From Hermetia illucens (Eukaryota > Arthropoda > Insecta > Diptera > Stratiomyidae), in contig NC_051850.1 in the NCBI RefSeq assembly GCF_905115235.1, positions 25,111,010-25,175,009 on the forward strand: a stretch of DNA of 64,000 nt. The letters are read 5' to 3'. The stretch's first letter is position 1. Each line of letters begins with the position of its first letter. A program made the position numbers and the translations under genes. This document shows positions 1 through 10,917 of the stretch, piece by piece. The notes under the pieces are model-generated. The model saw nothing but the letters and a program-made list of their open reading frames with translations. It was not told the origin of the DNA and searched no databases.

Positions 1-2354
1 ATTTTCTCGTGGAACATGCGCTCCCTGTACAGAGATTAAGCTGCTGAGCAACTACCCGATACCCTGTCCCAATATAAGGCTGATGTAACAGAGTTGCAAG
101 ATGTGCGCTGGACAGGCACCGGTTTCCTGGAGAAGAGCCACTACACCATATATTATAGTGGCCATCCAGTAAACAATGTGCTCGGAGTAGGTTTCTTACT
201 CAGCCAAAAAATGAAACCTGGTGTTATCGGCTTTGAAAATATAAGCGAACGGTTCTGCATTCTGCGCTTGCGAGGAAAATTTAGAAATATAAGCCTCATT
301 ACTGTTCACGCCCCTACAGAGGAGACTGCAGAGACGGAGAAGGATACTTTCTACGAGGCAGTTGAGCGAAACTTTGAAGGCGGTCGCAGGTATGATATGA
401 AAATCATACTTGGAGATTTCAACAGTCAAGTAGGAACGGAGCCCGTATTCAGACGATACGTCCGCTCCCATAGCTTACCTAGGGATACCAAGTATAACGA
501 AGTGCGGATTATTCAGTTAGCAGTATCGCACGAAATGGTTGTTGGAAGTACCTGGTTTGCGCGGAAAGCGGTCCACAAACAAACGTGGGACTCTGCAGAC
601 CTTTCCACTTTCAACCAAATTGACTATGTGCTGATTGAACGTCGGTACCTCTTAGCCTTGATGAATGTCAGAACATATGGGGAAGCCAACATAGACTCGG
701 ATCTCTATCTCGTTGACATAGCGCTCGGGGCTCGAATTACAACACCACCCAAAATCTCCTCTGATAATCAGGTCAGAGTTAACACCGAAGCAATTCGCAA
801 CACAGCCCCCATAACACCTATAAGAGAGAGATAGATGCCGCAATAACCGCAACTAACAATAACTGGAGATGAAGCATCAATAAATGTTATCATTGATACG
901 GCCACAAGCATACTTAGCCTGAACGGCAAGGAAAGTCGAAACGGCTGGTTTGACGATGAATGAAGCTAGGAACGGAACGGGATAATCCTACCTGCCGAGT
1001 AACGTTGCATTCACAAAGAACACGGGCACGCGCAGAGACCTACCGAGAACTTCGTCGAGCGAAGAAGCGACTTTACAGAAGGAAAAAGGAAGCCTGGGAG
1101 AACCAACAGGTCTGTGAACTCGAAAAGTACAGAGAGCAACCGCACTAGCCGCAGAAGTTTTACCAACAAGTCAGCAGAATGAAGCCTTATACACCTCGAT
1201 GCTCATCCTACCGAGACAAAGATGGAAATCTGATTTCCGAGAGAATAGGTATATTGAAGCGATGGGTTGAGTACTTTGTTGAACTGGTCATCAACCAAAA
1301 TATCGGCGAGCTGGAGGTCGCGCCAACTGAAGGCGACGGACAAACATAGAAGATACAGTCCGTGCAATCCACCGGCTTAAAAACCATAAGCCGCCAGGAG
1401 TTGATGGAATTATAGCCGAATTGGTCAAACATGGAAGTAACCAACTACACCAAGTGGTTCATCAAATGATGATGATGCTCAAGGTGTGGCGTAACAAATC
1501 AATGCCTGACGACTGGCAACGATGTGTCCCATAAATAAAATATCACGCAGTGCAGCAAATATAGAGGTATCATGTTGCTGATTATCATCTATAAGATATT
1601 CTTCTCTAACTTGCTAGGTCAGATAGCCCCATACGCCCAGACCATCATTGGACCATACCAAAGAGGCTTCACTCCAGGCGAATCAACAGCAGATCAGATT
1701 TTCTCTGTGCGGCAAGTGATGGAAAAACTGTTGGAATATGGACATCAGTTACACCATCTTTTCATCGACTTTAAAGCCGCCTATGATAGCATAGCCATGG
1801 CAAAACTGTACACGGCCATGAAAGAATTCGGTAACCCGACAAAATTGATAAGACTGACTAGGCTGACCCTGAAGTGTGTGCGAGGCCAGATAAAGGTCGC
1901 CGGATCACTCTCGAGACTATTCAACATTAACAGCGTTCTTAAAAAGGGGGATGGCCTTTCATGCGCCCTGTTAACCTGGTCCTGGAATAGTGATTTGCGA
2001 TGCAGGCGCCATCTTCTTGAAGTCTACTCAACTACTGGCTTGCGCTGACGATATTGACATCATGGGAAGAACAACCCGAGATGTGCATAACGACGAAATC
2101 TATGAGCGATACCATGGTCGTCTGGTTGTGGATAAAATCCTGCTCAACAGGATGCGGTTGGCGGGCCACTTAAGCCGTATAGATGAGGATGATGCAACCC
2201 GGCAAGTCTATAAGGGCGATATCTATGGAGAAAATGAAAAAGAGGCAGCCCCTGCCTGAGGTCGAGCGCTGGCGTAGGTCAGGACGCCAAACAGCTTTTA
2301 GGGATATCAAATTGGTTGACCTCGGCGCCAAACCGAGTTCCTTATCTAGTCATC
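1..2354 (+). mobile_element. RTE-clade LINE (family RTE-1), copy A, decayed, 5' end outside window
   Basis: This is a decayed RTE-type non-LTR retrotransposon. The window opens inside the apurinic-type endonuclease domain (F-S-W-N-x-R-S-L-Y-R-D at the start, then R-W-T-G-T-G at about 110). The endonuclease stays open at 94-834, including I-I-L-G-D-F-N-S-Q-V-G and a degenerate S-D-x-Y-L-V. Reverse transcriptase follows at 1572-2048 with F-I-D-F-K-A-A-Y-D-S-I, then a displaced A-D-D-I-D-I-M-G-R at about 2040. The C-terminal thumb and tail (R-L-A-G-H-L, then the G-R-P-type basic run) ends near 2354. Frames change several times, and the stretch between the active-site motif and the tail is missing relative to the copy at 7500-10917, so this copy is not functional. 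Family assignment rests on near-identity to that copy. Confidence 0.9.
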
Positions 2355-2439
2355 AGGATGGTGAAATTTATCCCGTATGGGGCTCCTGTCTAGGCGTACG
2401 TACTGGATAACACAGTGAACCAGGGAAGGATAAGTTCAG

Positions 2440-3110
2440 CATACCGGCCAATAGCAGTGACAGTGCGCAGTGCACATAGGACAATATCTGGTGGGGCAGT
2501 GTACCATCTCGGAAAAGATTCCTTTGAATCTTTTAGTGAATGAGGCACACTGTCTCCACCGGAGAAGGAGGCCGAATCTGGCCATAGTGACTACGGTTTC
2601 TGGAAAGCCACAAGAGAGGAGCTATTCAGGAAATGGCGGCAACTGTGAGATTATTCCAGAAAAGTCCGCTAGACCCATATACTAATCCCGTGTATTGAGA
2701 TGTGCGTCGAGCGGAAGCATGGAGAGTTGAATTACCTACCTAACATAGTTCCGTACGGGACACAGTGGATACAGGAAGAACTTTCATCGCTTCAGATTGG
2801 ATGGGTCTGACTGTTCCGAATGCATTGCTATGGCGAAGACCCGATGCATGTTATGTTTTATTTTCCGAGATTTGCGATTAAAAGAACTAACTAAGAAGAT
2901 GCTGAGATCACAATGAAATTGGAATGCGATAAACGCAATAGTAACTGCGATACAGAAAGAGCTGAAGGAACTGGATCAAGCCCGGAAAGCGCGACGGACG
3001 TGTGTCTTAGTCATACAGGCGTAAACCAGAACCCTGGCGGAATATGGGCTGAAAAATGTAATGGTTTTAGTAGCTGAGAGTTCCACACACTGCTGCACAG
3101 CAGCGTCTTT
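2440..3110 (+). mobile_element. R1-clade LINE fragment, C-terminal end of ORF2 and start of 3' UTR
   Basis: Conceptual translation across frames gives the C-terminal landmarks of R1-type ORF2. They are R-T-I-S-G (about 2476), the R-E-E-L-F-R-K-W segment (about 2615), H-G-E-L-N-Y (about 2718), a decayed F-H-R-F zinc-knuckle region (about 2780), F-P-R-F-type C-F-I-F-R-D (about 2860) and the terminal N-W-N-A-I-N-A-I-V helix (about 2925-3000). No continuous ORF survives. Only this end of the element is present, as expected for a 5'-truncated, old LINE insertion. It directly follows RTE-1 copy A. Confidence 0.6.
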
Positions 3111-3239
3111 TTAAGATTTCCACTTCCAGCCATTAAAAAAACCAATCTCAGTGTTGCAGATTGGTATCTGCAGAGGAGCCTGAAATCAGAAGGCCCTTTT
3201 ACGAAGGCTCAGATAAGACCTAAGCCAAAAAACGCGTTA

Positions 3240-3590
3240 CCTAAACCAGTACGCAAGAAAGATAATTCCGGGTCAGTCATCGTTGAAAGAAGGACTAGTT
3301 ATGCTAGTGCGGTAAAGGAAATTCAATTGGCGATACTGCTGAAAACATGTCCGGAGCAAATATCCACTCGTGAGGAGCAGGAAAATTTTGGAAGACATTG
3401 TCGTCAGGTAAATATGCAAGGGATGCAGAGCTCGTGCTTACTGGTATACGCTTCCGACCAGGTCATATGCTGATGGGCTGCGGAACGGAGAAGACTGCGG
3501 TATGGCTTATGATCATGGTTCTTAAATGACCAGGCTGGAAGGAGCAGAACTGTTGACATGTGCTAGGGATTATCTAAAAACACACGTTAA
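3240..3590 (+). mobile_element. LOA/Jockey-type LINE ORF1 fragment
   Basis: Translated pieces resemble the ORF1 of LOA/Jockey-type LINEs: S-Y-A-S-A-V-K-E-I-Q-L-A near 3300 and G-I-R-F-R-P-G-H-M-L-M-G-C near 3440. The two blocks lie in different frames and no long ORF remains. The family call rests on motif resemblance only. It could be the ORF1 of the same family as the ORF2 fragment at 10918-12500. Confidence 0.4.
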
Positions 3591-4603
3591 AAAAATGCAA
3601 AAATTATCCGAATCGGTTTAAGAATTCAACTGATATAAATAAACTATATGGTCCCCATTTTCGCCCACAATTGAATTGCATCTATTAATTTTTTTATTTG
3701 TTTCACTAACGCTATATATATTGAATTGTATCATAAAATAGTTAATTCTAATAAAACTTGTCTTGCCTTAGCATCTTGCAGAGTGAAAAGAAAAGCAAAA
3801 CGTATTGACTTTCCATTTCATCTGAAACATCTGGAACATTGCATCACCCACAGAAGGTCAGATATTTCTTTCCGGATTAAGATGAAATCTTCAGAGAAGC
3901 AGAAATAAACTAATTCTGTAAAACTATTTATATCCGATTTCAGTGATGCGCCTTTTAGGCTTTTGAAGTTAGAAACATGTTCCCACAATTTATATACCTC
4001 ATGTCTAGGTAAAACCGTGTATGCCTTCGCAAAAAAGTGTGGTGTGACCAGTTGACCTTGTGGAAATTTTAAAATTTTTGAATTCGGAAAGATAAACTAT
4101 TTAACTGATTTAAATCTATAACGTTTCGCGTGTTTGGCTGAGAAGAAACACGTTTACTGGTAGCTGACAAAAGTCGACCAAGCCCATATGTAAATCAGTG
4201 ATGTTTCTTGGTAGTGAATCTGGGCACATCACCTTCTTGAAGAGCTTCAGTACATAATCAAGATCGGTGGTCAGCTGAAGTTGTTATGAAAGTAACGTTA
4301 ACTTCGGTGATGTGAACAGCTCTTTGAACTCAGATGACTTCATTTCATAATTAGATGTGTTAAGAGATGGTATAGTCAAGTCTAGCCGTTGATAGCTCTA
4401 TGGACATCATACATAGTGTTACATCTGAATATTTCCACATCCTAGCTGATATTCAATTTGATTCAGATTGAGAATTGTACTTTATTTTTTGGAATACTTA
4501 CGAAAACCAAAGAGAAAGGTTTCTAATGTGGAGGAAATATAAATGTTTGAGAAAAATAAACCTATACATATATATTATACATAATAATTATGGCAGCCAA
4601 GCA
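3591..4603. other. AT-rich stretch, nothing recognised
   Basis: No coding signature, RNA gene or repeat end could be supported here. The short open frames at 3726-3908 and 4475-4768 have no recognisable domain; the second runs into the RTE-1 tail. Confidence 0.5.
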
Positions 4604-5735
4604 AACATTATCATCATCTTCAACGGTGCAACAACCGGTATCCGGTCTAGGCCTGCCTTAATAAGGAACTCCAGACATCGAGGTTTTCCGCCGAGGTCCA
4701 TCAATTCGATATCCCTAAAAGCTTTTATAGACTTTCTGGGCTGGATCATCCTCATCCATACGGATTAAGTGACCCGCCCACCGGTGGGCTCTGGTGTCAC
4801 TGACAGATTTCGGGGTCATGTAGGATACGGAATCGTCCATTCTCATGTAGGGGGCCAAAAATTCTTTGGCGAATTCTTATCTCGAACGCGGCAAAGAGTT
4901 CAAAATTTTTTTTTGCTAAGAACCCAGGCCTCCCGACTGTCAGGAACATTGTCTTGTACAGTAACAGCTTTGACCTTATGGTGAGACCTTTCGAGGGGAA
5001 CAATTTTTGCAAGGTGAAATAGGCTCTGTTGGCTGACAACAACCGTGCGCGGATTTCATCATCGTAACTGTTATCGGTTGTGATTTTTGACCCTCGATGA
5101 CCCTAGATAGGAGAATTTATCAACAGTCTTAAAGTTGTAGTCTCTCATCTTTATTGTTTCGTTTGACCAGTGTGATTTGATGCTGTTCGTTCTTTTTTTT
5201 TGGAGGCTTACGTTGCAACCATGTACTTCGTCTTGCCTTCATTAATGTGCAGCCCGAGATTTCTCGCCGCCTGCTCGATCTGGATGAAGGTAGACCCACT
5301 TCTTCCCATAATGTTAATATCGTCAGCCTAGGCGAGTAGTTGGGTGGTCTTGAAGAGGATGGTACCACTTGCATTTATCTCAGCATCACAAATCACTTTT
5401 TCAAGGGGCAGGTTAAAGAGGATGAATGGTAGGGCATCCCCTTGCCTTAGACCGTTGCTGATGTTGAATGGTTTCGAGAGTGATCCTGGTGCTTTTATCT
5501 AGGATCAGTTGGCGAAATTTGTCCCGTTTTTTGGCGCGGGAGACTCGCCTTCATTCTTCTCCGTCTGCAGCTTTTCGTTAAGAAAGAAATCCCAGCGGTC
5601 ACCAGGTGGAGGTGGAGATAGGGTTTGGTAGTAAATCAGTCGGTGTTGGTTCGGCAGGCGTCTCCTAGGTTTCATGCTCCATCAGAGGTATCAATACACG
5701 TTTCGCCCTGGGGCGACAATTTGACTACCAAATAT
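4604..5735 (-). mobile_element. RTE-1 LINE copy D, internally deleted
   Basis: Read on the minus strand, this begins with the 5' leader of RTE-1 (5735 down to about 5510, matching 7560-7800). It then jumps into the RT domain at about 5500 and continues through the Y-x-D-D region to the 3' end, where the tail is a GAT/ATG-type trinucleotide run (about 4604-4625). The endonuclease and the first part of RT are missing, a deletion of roughly 2 kb relative to copy B. The minus-strand frame at 4797-5042 is the conserved thumb segment S-A-N-R-A-Y-F-x-L-Q-K-L. Other frames are broken. Confidence 0.85.
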
Positions 5736-6551
5736 CAAGGTTGAAAAAATGCATCGGATTGAGGAAGGCAATCGCATCGCTCATCAAGGGCATCTTTTTC
5801 CTTAGTAGATGCAAATCTTCAAAGTTCACTTTCAAGAAAGTCGTTCGATTACGTTAAAGTAAGTAAAATAGACAACCAAGTGTTATTCCCCAGCAGCAAT
5901 TCCTCGACAAGAAGCTTAGGGCCCTACAGAGGGAACAGGCGCCGAGTGGCAGGACCTTACATCAATCAATCCGTGTAGCCCTTCACAGAACAGCTAATTG
6001 TAACTTCTAACGAGCGAGCTAAATTTTGTTGTCCAAAGCCGAGTAAATATTTTTCTTCTCATCACCGATATTAAGGTGGGAATCGAGCGCGTTAGTCACA
6101 TTGAACAAAGAGAACTGCGAATTATCCCCAAGATGTGGCGAAGGAGCAGGAGGTAAAACACATTTTTGAGACAGTCAGACTGAATGGATTCATCGACCTG
6201 ACAATCAGTATCTTGATCAACAAATGAAAGAGGACGCTTCAATGGCGAACACTCACAAAGCTGATTCGGGATCAACAGCCCAATCGGAGCCTTGAAATTT
6301 ATTGAAATTTCCCTTTCCTCTCTCTTTCCCCTCATTGTCCTGTTGCGCTAACGTGTTTCACACTTGTTGTAAGTTGGGGTTGGAGAATAGACTCAAAGTC
6401 TTCCCTGCTTATCGGAAGACACGATTGAAAGGGATAGAAATTTGTGGGCTAGCCACCTACAAATGCTTACTCGCTGTTGCTACAGAAAAGTCAACAGCGC
6501 CTCGGATAGAGATGATCTTACAGCAACGACTTCTGGCTATTTAAAAGGGAC
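5736..6551. other. No gene recognised
   Basis: Only short frames without domain signatures (6096-6335 minus, 6302-6544 plus). No repeat homology to the rest of the window was noticed. Confidence 0.45.
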
Positions 6552-7465
6552 TATGATTGGTTTTTGGAATGTGCGCAAGGTCCTCTACAACGGTAGCGAT
6601 GGTTCTGAGAATGTTTGATTTCTTCAACCTAAACGGGAATTCCAGCGATATAAACTGGATCTGGATATTTTGGGCCTAAGCCAGTTTGTGACAGACCCCT
6701 AACTGCAAAATTCCGGTCCATGTTAAGGACAGAACAGGGAAGGATAACAATTGTGCAAGGATAGGCACGGAGACTTCAGATATAGTGGAGAAGTATGCTT
6801 TGTACGAACAATTAAACGCAGTAGACTGGGGGCTTGTTGTGATCATGATGGGTGATCTGAATGTCATGATGGGATCTAACAACACCTTACTTGGATATGC
6901 GATGGCGACCGCAACGGTAACGGTGCGAAGTTCGTGGATTTCTGCAACTTCCACCGCTTCGTCATTTGTGGCACATTGTTCGAGCACAGTGCCTGCCATA
7001 TGGTCAGATAGCTCTCAACTGACCGACGCCATAAGAGCAATTTGACTGATCATTTTACGATCAACAGTTGATTTAGCAGTTGTTTTCTGGATGTGCGTAA
7101 TAAGAGTAACTCTGACATTGGCCTCAAAAGGCATCACCATCTTATGGTCGCTTACGTTCGCTTGCGTGTTGCTTCCGCCACTTCTCGTAGAGCTGGGGAG
7201 CTGCGATTCCCTAAGTTCAACATCGGCAGTGGAAGCGGATTGTCTATTGACCGTTGCGAGATATGGCGGAGATGACCTGCTCGAACTCCGATATCGAGTG
7301 AAATCCCGAGAAGTTTAGCGTAGTGTACGCCGTGACAAGGGTGGATTTGCTATTGCACTGGTCAAGGAAGCGGAAGATGCCGCAGATCGCAATGATTTCA
7401 GCAATATACACCACATCATACAAATCTTTCGATGGTCCCGTGAAGGACATAAAAAAAAGCTAAAA
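6552..7465 (+). mobile_element. RTE-clade LINE (family RTE-2), endonuclease half, decayed
   Basis: A second RTE family, distinct from RTE-1. It opens with F-W-N-V-R-K-V-L near 6565, then Y-K-L-D-L-D-I-L-G-L-S, the catalytic M-M-G-D-L-N-V-M-M-G at 6845, a decayed F-V-D-F-C-N-F-H-R region at 6930, and a segment ending D-V-R-N-K-S-N-S-D-I-G-L-K-R-H-H-H-L near 7090-7140 (the usual S-D-H-H-L is altered). Reading frame changes occur throughout. Sequence related to the same family recurs at 12501-13960, 14441-15550, 21160-22365 and 46851-47590. Confidence 0.75.
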
Positions 7466-7796
7466 CTGCCAAGTGGAACAGGAATCTAGCCAGAATGAGA
7501 ACAGAGGTCCAAAAACTTTTCAACCGGGCAAAACGAACCGGAGACCGGCTGAAGTATTGTCGCTGACGGTGAATAAATGGTTGTCAAAGGGTAGTATAGG
7601 TCCCGGGGCGAAACGTGGATTGGTACCCACGATGGAGCATAAAACCTGGGAAATGCCTGCTGAACTAACACCAACAGCTCTACTACCAAACCCTATCTTC
7701 ACCTCCACGTGGTGACCGCTGGGAGCTCTTTCTTGACGAAAAGCTGCAGACGGAGAAGGATGAAGGCGAGTCTCTCGCGCCTAAAAACGGGACAAA

Positions 7797-8942
7797 TTGT
7801 ACCAACTGGTCCTCCAGGTTGGGGGTTGGATAGGGCTGACAACCCTACACGGAAAACAACTTGTTACGAAGCCACAACAGGAGCCTCGGACAGGACGGAT
7901 TTTAAAACGACGGACCCGGCAACGACAACGGAAAAACGATTTGCGCATTTTCTCATGGAACGTGCGCTCCCTGTACAGAGATGAAGCTGATGAGCAGCTA
8001 GCCGATACCCTGTCCCAATATAGGGCTGATATAACAGCGTTGCAAGAGATGCGATGGACAGGGACCGGTTTCCTGGAGAAGAGCCACTACACCATATATT
8101 ATAGCGGTCATCCAGTAAACCATGTGCTCGAAGTAGGTTTCTTAGTCAGCCAAAAAATGAAACCTACTGTTATCGGCTTTGAAAACATAAGCGAACCGCT
8201 ATGCACTCTGCGCTTGCGAGGCAAGTTTAGAAATATAAGCCTCATAAACGTTCACGCCTCTACAGAGGAGACTGCAGAGTCGGAGAAGGATACCTTCTAC
8301 GAGGCAGTAGAACGAACCCTCGAAGCCTGTCCCCGATATGATATCAAAATCATACTTGGGGATTTTAACAGCCAAGTAGGGAGGGAGCCCGTATTCAGGC
8401 GATACGTTGGCTCCCATAGCTTACACGAAAAAACAAATGATAACGGATTGCGGACTATTCAATTAGCAGGGTCACACGAAATGGTTGTTGGAAGTACCTG
8501 GTTTGCGTGGAAAGCGGTACACAAACATACGTGGGCCTCTCCAGACGGGACCACTTTCAACCAAATTGGCCACGTGTTGATTGAACGCCGCCACCTCTCA
8601 GCCTTGATGAATGTCAGAACATATAAGGGGGCGAATGTAGACTCGGATCACTATCTCGTTGGCATGGTGCTCCGAACCCGAATAACAATACCACCTAGAA
8701 TCCCCTCTGACAATCAGGTGAGAGTGAACACTGAAGCCATCCACAACACAACCCTCCGCGATACCTATAAGAGGGAAATGGATGCGGCAATAACCGCAGT
8801 CAACAGAGGACCTGGAGATGAAGCGTCAACAAATGATCTTCACAATCACCTGAAGAACGTTATTATGGATACGGCCACAAACATACTTGGCCCCAGCCGC
8901 AAAAGAGTCGGAACGGCTGGTTTGACGATGAATGTAAGCTAG
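7797..8942 (+). pseudogene. RTE-1 apurinic-type endonuclease domain (copy B)
   Basis: The 381-codon frame encodes the N-terminal endonuclease of RTE-1, which nicks target DNA to prime reverse transcription. Visible landmarks are L-R-I-F-S-W-N-V-R-S-L, I-T-A-L-Q-E-M-R-W-T-G, I-I-L-G-D-F-N-S-Q-V-G, T-F-N-Q-I-G-H-V and D-S-D-H-Y-L-V, which match the metal-binding and catalytic blocks of the exonuclease-endonuclease-phosphatase fold. In most RTE proteins the N-Q-I block reads N-Q-I-D-H-V, so the G here replaces a usually conserved Asp. The frame ends at 8942 although the protein should continue into the linker and RT. The first Met at 7797 is simply the first in frame; the true RTE start is uncertain. 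Confidence 0.8.
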
Positions 8943-9951
8943 CAACGGAACGGAAGAATGCCGCATACCGAGTAATGTCTCATTCTCAAAGAACGCGGGC
9001 ACGCGCAGAGACTTATCACGAACTCCGTCGAGCGGAGAAGCAACTTCACAGACGGAAAAAGGAAGTCTGGGAGAACTTACAAGTCTGTGAACTAGAATAG
9101 TACAGGGAGCAACCGCACCAGGCGCGGAAGTTTTACCAACAAGTCAGCAGGATGAAGCCTTATACACCTCGATGCACATCCTGCCGAGACAAAGAGGGTA
9201 ATCTGATTTCCGACAGAATGGGCATATTAGAGGGATGGGTTGAGTACTTTGATGAACTACTGAACAACCAGAACATCGGCGAGTTGGAGGTCCCGCCAAC
9301 TGAAAACGACGGACAAATACTGCCACCACCAAGTTTAGGAGAAACAGTCCGTGCAATTCATCGGCAAAAAAATCATAAGTTGCCAGGAGCCGATGGAATT
9401 ACAGCCGAATTGGTTAAATATGGAGGCGACCAGTTACACCAAGTGGTTCATCAACCTGTGCTCAAGGTAAGGGACAGCGAATCAATGCCTGACGATTGGC
9501 AACGAGGCATTATCTGTCTCATACATAAAAAGGGAGATATCACACAGTGCAGCAATTATAGAGGTATCACGTTGCTGAGTACCATCTATAAGATATTCTC
9601 CACTATCTGGCTAGGCCGGATAGCCCCATACGCCCAGAACATCATTGGCCCATACCAAAGAGGCTTCACTCCAGGCAAATCAGCAACAGATAAGATTTTC
9701 TCTCTGCGGCAAGCGATGGAAAAACTGTTGTAATATGGACAACAGTTGCACCATCTGTTCATCGACTTTAAAGCCGCCTATGATAGCATAGCCAGGGTAA
9801 AAGTGTACACGGCCATGGGAGAATTCGGTATACTAACGAAATTAATAAGACTGACTAGGCTGACCCTGACCAATGTGCGAGGCCAGATAAAAGCAGCAAG
9901 ATCACTCTCGAGACCATTCGACATCAACAACGGTCTACAACAAGGGGATGC

Positions 9952-10881
9952 ATGATAGCATGCGTCCTTTTTAACCTGGCCCTTGAGAAAGTGATCCGTG
10001 ATGCTGAGGTAAATGCAAGAGGTACGATCCTCTTCAAGTCCACCCAACTACTGGCCTATGCTGACGATATCGACATCATGGGAAGAACCACCCGAGATGT
10101 ACAAACTGCCTTCATCCAGATCGAGCAGGCGGCAATCGGGCGAGATCTTGGGCTGCACATCAATGAAGGCAAGACAAGATATATGGTGGCAACGTCAGCA
10201 CCGAAGACGAATCAACCAACAACATCAAACCGCACTGGTCAAACACAAACACGAAGAAGAATAAGGATAGGAGAATACAACTTTGAGACCGTTGACAATT
10301 TCTCCTATCTAGGGTCGAAAATAACAACCGATAACAACTACGATGATGAAATCCGTGCACGGTCGTTGTCAGCCAACAGAGCCTATTTCAGCTTACAAAG
10401 ACTGTTCGGCTCGAAACGTCTCACCATAGGGTCAAAGCTCTTACTGTACAAGAATATGATCTTGCCAGTCCTCATGTATTCCTCGGAAACTTGGGTTGTT
10501 AGCAAGAAAAATTGGGAACTCTTGGCCGCGTTCGAGAGAAGAATCCTCCGAAGAATTTTTGGCCCCCTACATGAGGATGGACGATTCCGTAGCCTACACA
10601 ATGACGAAATCTGTGAGCGAGACCATGACCGTCCGGTTGTGAATAAAATCCGGCTGAATAGGTTACGGTGGGCGGGTCACTTAATCCGTATGGATGAGGA
10701 TGATCCCACCCGGAAAGTCTATAAGGGCAATATCTATGGTAGAAAAAGAAGGCGAGGCAGACCCTGCCTAAGATGGAGCGATGGTGTAGGTCAGGACGCC
10801 AGACAGCTTTTAGGGATATCGAATTGGTGGACCTCGGCGCAAAACCGGGATGTCTGGAGTTCCTTATTAAGGCAGGCCTGA
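9952..10881 (+). pseudogene. RTE-1 reverse transcriptase catalytic and C-terminal part (copy B)
   Basis: The 309-codon frame contains the RT active site L-A-Y-A-D-D-I-D-I-M (about 10051-10080), followed by the thumb (S-A-N-R-A-Y-F-S-L-Q-R-L) and the family-specific tail R-L-R-W-A-G-H-L-I-R-M-D with K-R-R-R-G-R-P. The tail ends L-L-R-Q-A just before the 3' UTR. The upstream RT motif F-I-D-F-K-A-A-Y-D-S-I lies in another frame at about 9760, so the enzyme is not made as one protein from this copy. Confidence 0.85.
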
Positions 10882-10917
10882 ACCGGATACCGGTTGTTGC
10901 GCCGTTGATGATGATGA

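Larger units (their letters stand above)
7500..10917 (+). mobile_element. RTE-1 LINE copy B, near full length
   Basis: The most complete RTE-1 in the window: leader from about 7500, endonuclease, reverse transcriptase, thumb/C-terminal tail, then a short 3' UTR ending T-T-G-T-T-G-C-G-C-C (10894-10903) and a GAT-type trinucleotide tail. One ORF would be expected, as in other RTE elements. Here it is split: an endonuclease frame (7797-8942), an RT N-terminal frame (9152-9733) that ends in an in-frame TAA at 9731-9733 where the copy at 30714-31930 has GAA, and a C-terminal frame (9952-10881) reached through a frame change near 9955. This copy is therefore non-autonomous as it stands. The 5' boundary is approximate; no target-site duplication was recognised. 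Confidence 0.9.
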
